Assembly (NCBI RefSeq): GCF_032854445.1
Contig: NC_088307.1
Location: forward strand, 1,924,001-1,988,000
Origin: Liolophura sinensis
Taxonomy: Eukaryota; Mollusca; Polyplacophora; Chitonida; Chitonidae
Reading direction: 5' to 3'
DNA: 64,000 nucleotides
Part shown: positions 58,991 through 64,000 of the stretch, piece after piece
Position numbering within the stretch: the first letter of the stretch is position 1
Layout: each line of letters opens with the position of its first letter
Notes under the pieces: model-generated
The model's database searches: none
Told to the model about the DNA's origin: nothing
The model's input: only the letters and a program-made list of their open reading frames with translations
Position numbers and translations under genes: made by a program

Positions 58991-59929
58991 ACCATACAAA
59001 ACAAAGTTTTGACATATGATTTGAGGGATATTATTTACCTGTTTAATCATGTTTCATTCTATACTCTCTCTGTATATATATAATGTTTCTACTTATGTAA
59101 TTGCTATAGACAGCTATGGACGTCAGGAGGGGATCATGGTACCTGGCTAGATACCTTCGTCATGTTTCACGAAGCTCTTTAAGTACATTAGCTTACACAA
59201 AAGTGTTTCGCTTAAGCATTGAAGACATGTTTATAACGTGTTTGACTTCAGCTTTGTCAAGAAACTCTCCATGTTGGACTTAAAGAAGAAACTACAGACT
59301 TGAACAATTTTCTGGACTGTAGGGGAAGGTTGTGAATCTGGGCCTTCACTGGGTGTTTAGTTTTAACTTTAAAAGCCGCAACCAAACCAGCCAATGTTGG
59401 ATTTGAACATGTAACCTCATTGATGAAGTGCCTGAATTCTTTTCATGTACAATCCAGTGAATAGTTAGACAATCCAGGGCTACCTAGAGGACAATGCAGC
59501 AGGCCAATATATTCAAAAGCATTATTTAAAATGTTTCAATAATTTCTTGTAATTAGAACAAGGTGGATATACTGCTTCCAAATACTTTCTTTTATAAAAT
59601 CCAAATTAAATGTTTAGCTATTGACAGGAGTCTTGGTGGCCTAGAACAAATTTACATTAACGTATGCATAAACTTTTTGCTTCAGAATTGTAAATTAATG
59701 CTTTAACAGAGGCATTTAAAGGTAACCCCACCAGCACAGGTCAAAATCTCATGTAAATCCCATGCTATTCAAATCAATATTGATATAAAAGTATGATGTA
59801 TAGTTGTTATTTATGTATTTGCATGTTATCTAGATCAGAAATTCTCCATAAAATTATTCAGTGTAGAAACATGTTTTGCTGAAGTCTTCAACAGTTTCAT
59901 GAGTTTATAATTGGGGGATCATTAGCAAC

Positions 59930-60190
59930 ATGGAGCCCTATTATGGGATGGAGTCTTGTCTGCCAGCTGCTAGTTAGCGACATGTTAAAGAGGGCGGGGA
60001 TATCTTTGCTAACAGCTAATTGGGCCCTTAAGACCTGGATTTGACAGAGGTGTTCAGACATCCACAATAGCGCTCTGTTCTCCTCCTGAAAGGGGCGCCC
60101 GATGCTCCTCTGTCAAGTTTTAGGCCATAACCGGAAACTGAATAAAAGGTCCTCGGGTTAACAAAACAATTTATGATACCTCTAGCTGCT
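59930..60190. promoter_or_regulatory. Candidate conserved non-coding block in intron 2
   Basis: Unique sequence with CCCTATTATGGGATGGAG, GCTGCTAGTTAGCGACATGT, AACAGCTAATTGGGCCC, ATCCACAATAGCGCTC and AAACAATTTATGATACC. Homeodomain (TAATTG), Hox-like (TTTATGA) and Sox-like (AACAAT) cores are close together. Confidence 0.4.
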
Positions 60191-60356
60191 TGATTATAAG
60201 ATAACTACCCGGTATTGCCTTGTGGGATGCAGGTTCACACGAAGTCTGTGCTTATATAGCGTGAAGCAATGTACCAGTTTAGGACATATTTGATCTCTCA
60301 AAGTTGGATTCATGTTCATGTAAAGGCTTGTAATCACATTTTTTCATTATTGGTGT

Positions 60357-60388
60357 AATAATGATAATGATAATAATAATAATAATGA
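60357..60388. repeat. (AAT)n microsatellite
   Basis: ATAATGATAATGATAATAAT then four more AAT units. Confidence 0.9.
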
Positions 60389-60939
60389 CATAATAAGAAG
60401 AATAAATACCAAGCTCAAGAATGAACCAGGTTTATGGATGGATGAATATTTCATGTAACTGTAGGTCCATATATAAAGATTAAACTATAGCTATCTGAAG
60501 GAGTTTTGTAATATTTCACATTTTATATTGTATTGTAAAATTGATAAATCAAAAAATGTGAAGCAGACATCAGAAGTTACACTAGAAGTTACACTACTGA
60601 TGTGTCGATTTCGATTTTTACCACAAAAGGGTGAAACCTTCTATTTGGAGGGTGAACAACACCTTGGGGACATGCCAGCAGTTTTAACTAAGGAGTTAAG
60701 GTTTTATTGTTAAAAGAACGTCCAACAAGGCGAACCGAGTGTGCCTGTGTGACACCAGTAATTTATAGGGTTGTACAGCCTACCTTTGATATCAGCTAAT
60801 CTGACCCTGTATAACATAAGTGCGTACACATAGTCGGATTAATTTCTGAAAACGACATCGTGCTATTTAATGAACCAACCAAAGAAGCAATTCAGTCCTC
60901 AGGTCGATCTACCGGTGCTCAGTATGTTCTACATTTTGC

Positions 60940-61045
60940 TGTTTATTTAATTTTTTTTTTTATCTTATTTTTGTTTGACACCATGCTCAAGTATACTTGT
61001 ATGTCACTTACGTGACGACAGCCAGCATTATTGTGGGAGGAAACC
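60940..61045 (-). mobile_element. SINE 3' half, diverged (minus orientation)
   Basis: A T-rich tail, CACCATGCTCAAGTATACTT, CTTACGTGACGACAGCCAGC and ATTATTGTGGGAGGAAACC match the SINE 3' half in reverse. Confidence 0.8.
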
Positions 61046-61789
61046 ATTCTGCTTTTTCATGAACTTTCTGAAAATGACATATATTCTGATAAACCAACTG
61101 AACCAAGAAATCAAGAATAATCTAGAAGTCTTGGCTGATTTCTAGAAATTTTACTCTTTGCCACCAAGAAAATTTTGTGTGACGAATTACTGGGCCATTA
61201 TTGAAGATCAAGATGAAGGAAGAGTAAATGTATCACATTTGCTGATTAAAATTACAATGATGCAGAAAACGGAGAGGGTTTTTCTTGTTTTTTCTTATAT
61301 GGGATCTTTAAGTCTGAAAATTCAACTTTGGCCCATACATAAACAAATGAATATGGGCTTTTAAGTTTTTTCAATGTGACAAACTTGCATGTAGTTCTCC
61401 TGCACTTTACTAGTAGATACAAAATAATCAAGTATTCAAGGTTCTGAAGACATTCTTTGATTTTTTGGTTCACGTTGATCCATTTTATAGATGAAAAGAG
61501 AAAAAAAAAAGCAGATAAAAATATGCAGCTGCATTTTGAAATAGAAACGGTAAAAAAAATCTGTACGATTGACATGTATAAAGCAGTTACTTTATTACAT
61601 TTAAATATTCAAATTTCTCCCCAGGTCTTCTATTCCCTGCATTCTAGGATTATACAAGAAATGTATGCGACTGAAGACATCAAAGGGCTTATACGACTAA
61701 GATTTACTCTGTGTTCCTCAGGTGTTGTGTTTTTTTTTTTTTTTTTTCCCATCTGGATCAGTCCTCTCAAGGTGTATAACTCTTAAGGC

Positions 61790-62230
61790 CCTTATTGTTA
61801 GCGAGAGCCAAGATTTACGCCTTGGGATAATAGTGATGGGATTACCAAAGAAAAGCGCAGAAAAGAAGTTTTGTTAGTCAGATTTGGCGATGAAAGGGGC
61901 CATGGGTATAAGGCCCACAATTACCGTGTAGATCTTTAGAGAAACTTTTCCTTTGACGACCGCTCTCGGTCCTAGTCTGAGATACATGTAAGGGTGAGCC
62001 TGACTTTGGGGCACGTTCAATCGCAGCTGAGGATCAGGGCTTTCGGGGAACAGAGAAAGGGCGCAAGACAATGCTGCCGGTGGACGTGGCGTATATACCT
62101 GTTCAGTCCACAGGTCCAGCGCAGGTGTTGTTTTGAGGTGTTACGCCCAGACCCTAGGCGCTCCCAGGCAGTACCAGCTTACATATCTGTGGGGCAGTGT
62201 GTAATATACCAGGACAATTCAATGAGTGGA
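61790..62230. promoter_or_regulatory. Candidate conserved non-coding block in intron 2
   Basis: Unique, GC-richer sequence with AGGCCCTTATTGTTAGCGAG (Sox-like ATTGTT), TGGGATTACC (bicoid-class), CCCACAATTACCGTG (homeodomain and Runx-like) and CTTTGACGACC. Frames of 65 and 83 codons lack domains. Confidence 0.4.
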
Positions 62231-62739
62231 CATTTGAAGAAATGATAAAGATAGGATTAATGCTGTGGGCTGTGGGTATGGACAAGTCAGAGTAATGTGC
62301 AACAAGGGCTTAAATTATGGTGAAAGGAATGTGTAGTGTGGGAGAACACAAGCATGTTCCACCTCTAGACCCACCCCAACTCCAACCCCCTCCTTCGTCC
62401 CATATAAAAAAACACATTGAATTAAAAAACAAACAAAAAAATCAGTAAAGAATTTTAATTATGGACCCTTGGTTTAACAGACTGTGGATGCATGCGTATT
62501 TGTACCTGTTGGTGTAAATAATAAGGACAAGAAATATTCAGATAATCATCATACGCAAAACTAAATACATATATTTTTTTTATTATTTGCTCTTCAGATA
62601 TGCATCAACTTTTTCACGTAGCTATATTCTGTTACAAACCAATTTTTAGACTGAAATGTATAAGTGGTTTAAATTCTATACAATTCTTCAAAACTAAATT
62701 ATGCCATTTTCTTGTGAGTCATAATTTAAGTACAACAAA

Positions 62740-63012
62740 GGGGTCTCTGTGGCTCAGTTGGTTAGCGTGCTAGCGCAGTGTAATGACCCAGGAGTCTCTC
62801 ACCAATGTGGTCGCTGTGAGTTCAAGTCCAGCTCATGCTGGCTTCCTCTCCGGGCGTACGTGGGAAGGGTCTGCCAGCAACCTGCAGATGGTCGTGGGTT
62901 TCCCCCAGGCTCTGCCCCGTTTCCTTCCACCATAATGCTGGCCGTCGTCGTATAAGTGAAATATTCTTGAGTATGGCGTAAAACACCATTCAAATAAATA
63001 AATAAATAAATC
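62740..63012 (+). mobile_element. Complete tRNA-derived SINE with target-site duplication (273 bp)
   Basis: The 5' head is tRNA-like: an A box TGGCTCAGTTGG at 62750-62761 and a B box GAGTTCAAGTCC at 62818-62829. The body follows (CGTACGTGGGAAGGGTCTGC, AACCTGCAGATGGTCGTGGG, CACCATAATGCTGGCCGTCG, TGAAATATTCTTGAGTATGG), then an (AAAT)n tail. It is flanked by the 10-bp direct repeat GTACAACAAA at 62730-62739 and 63013-63022. This is the reference copy for all other fragments in the window. SINEs are copied by LINE machinery in trans; no LINE is present here. The type is widespread in molluscs to my knowledge. Confidence 0.95.
62750..62829 (+). promoter_or_regulatory. Internal RNA polymerase III promoter of the complete SINE
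   Basis: A box TGGCTCAGTTGG and B box GAGTTCAAGTCC are 56 bp apart, a longer separation than in most tRNAs. Both are close to consensus, so the copy may still be transcribable. Confidence 0.7.
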
Positions 63013-64000
63013 GTACAACAAAACAAATGTGTTTCTGATGTATACAAACACAAATCATAATTCAGGTATGGGAACTAGACGTATACCTGTTCTGTTGCAT
63101 GACGAGGAAATCAGGTACAATTGGATACATGTACACACCTGTAGTAGACCGTCACATCTCAGTAGTGACAATGTACATTAATTATCAGGAATACCTTGTG
63201 TTGTACTGTCAGGTAACTCAGATCTTACCTGAAGAGATTCACCTTCCACTTGCACTTAAAATTCTGATGTAATGTAATAGCCTTTGTCAACAGGTGTAAG
63301 ACCTAACAAGATTTCCTCACTTTTTGGCACCGGATTTACAGATGCTAACATGACTTACATATGACATACTTCAAAGAAAAAGACCTCTGAAAATCGAAAT
63401 TAAGCATCACTAAAGAGACCACTTAACACTATGCATAAATATACTTTCATTTATTTTTTTAGAAACATTTGAATTCTCAGGTGGGCTTTGTGGACCACTC
63501 TATTAAAGGTTAGGAACTCTGACGTCACAGGAAGTTTATCAAACTCTAAATCATGACATTTAATGTTGGCAAAACTGTTTTTACCTGTTTTTACCATCAG
63601 GAGAAAAAGGTGATGTGACATCAGATTTCATAGATACGGTTAGTAGGGCTCATAAAACCCATCGTAGTATTAAAATATTTGAATGCCTTTCAACACTGTT
63701 AAAAAAATCTGAAAAAATAAATGAAAGTATTTTTACGCATAGTTTTCAGATGTTGAACGTTACTTGATATTTTAGCCTTCTTTTCCTTTAACTACACAGG
63801 TGTACATGTATGTTACAAAAACTTTTGCTGATGCCTAAGTTACTCTTTTTGGCAGATTCTGACAATTCTTTTGATCTTAAAATTGTGTTTTGAGGTTTGT
63901 TTGGAAGTTGGCATGATATCGTGCTGGAAAAATAATGCTTTTCAGTGCTATTTACAGGAAACTTAAACCATGCATTATAAACGACACACATTTCAACTTC

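Larger units (their letters stand above)
29275..64000 (+). other. Lmx1: Predicted intron 2 of the LMX1-class gene, open at the right edge (over 34.7 kb)
   Basis: No exon encoding LIM domain 2 (expected just after, with a Cys-x2-Cys pattern soon after a Phe-Ala-x-Lys-like start) or a homeodomain was found in any frame, so the intron appears to extend past 64000. Vertebrate LMX1B also has a very long intron between its two LIM exons, as I recall. Within it I annotate repeats, SINEs and candidate regulatory blocks separately. The remaining stretches (29275-30361, 31961-33559, 37600-39635, 39757-41087, 48520-49241, 49615-50547, 50676-51659, 51758-53324, 56000-57779, 63013-64000) are AT-rich with no identified feature beyond scattered CAGGT/ACCTG words and short A/T runs. 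Confidence 0.6.

Noticed and set aside
62741-62830. Stand-alone tRNA gene
   Set aside because: The A and B boxes belong to a SINE: no proper cloverleaf, B box too far away, and a SINE body and AAAT tail follow inside a target-site duplication.
29275-64000. Search for LIM domain 2 and homeodomain exons
   Set aside because: No frame shows the paired Cys-x2-Cys/His-x2-Cys pattern or a WFQNRR-type homeodomain helix, so these exons are probably beyond the window.

Overview
This window reads as nuclear DNA from a marine lophotrochozoan, most likely a gastropod or bivalve mollusc. It is AT-rich and mostly non-coding, with spliceosomal introns (GTAAGT donors, pyrimidine-tract/CAG acceptors). About 25 copies of one tRNA-derived SINE of the type I know from mollusc genomes are scattered on both strands. 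The mollusc assignment is an inference from those repeats. I see no bacterial-type operons, rRNA, stand-alone tRNA gene or CRISPR array.

The only protein-coding gene I can support is the 5' part of a LIM-homeodomain gene of the LMX1 class on the plus strand. The secure exon (29082-29274) encodes a complete first LIM domain. A good candidate first coding exon lies at 21896-21920. It ends in a GTAAGT donor in the same phase as the LIM exon acceptor, inside a GC-richer stretch with an in-frame stop upstream. The second LIM domain and the homeodomain are not in the window, so the intron after the LIM exon runs from 29275 past the right edge (more than 34.7 kb).

Region by region: 1-21.4 kb is upstream intergenic DNA dominated by repeats. 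It holds two of three copies of a 230-267 bp inverted-repeat element, 34-, 39-, 41- and 17/51-bp minisatellites, and a composite locus at 5179-7586. That locus is made of four head-to-tail copies of an arm / 26-bp-array / arm element resembling the 'pearl' elements of bivalves. There are also an inverted repeat at 13.9-14.3 kb and two GC-richer complex blocks (14.56-14.94 and 15.19-15.44 kb) that look like conserved non-coding sequence. 21.4-29.1 kb holds the putative promoter, first exon and a 7.2 kb first intron. 29.3-64 kb is intron 2. It contains a 29-bp minisatellite, SINEs, a third inverted-repeat element, a complete SINE with target-site duplications, and many complex blocks with homeodomain, E-box, T-box and octamer-like sites. 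One near-perfect CTCF-type motif lies at 46187-46203. The motif CAGGT/ACCTG is visibly over-represented in parts of this intron. The simplest reading is a developmental regulator gene whose giant intron carries its enhancers.

Almost all open frames longer than 60 codons are chance frames or translations of tandem repeats; I left them out. I did not find a convincing new protein system. The most unusual items are the composite 26-bp-array locus, the inverted-repeat element family, and the candidate regulatory blocks in the LMX1 intron.
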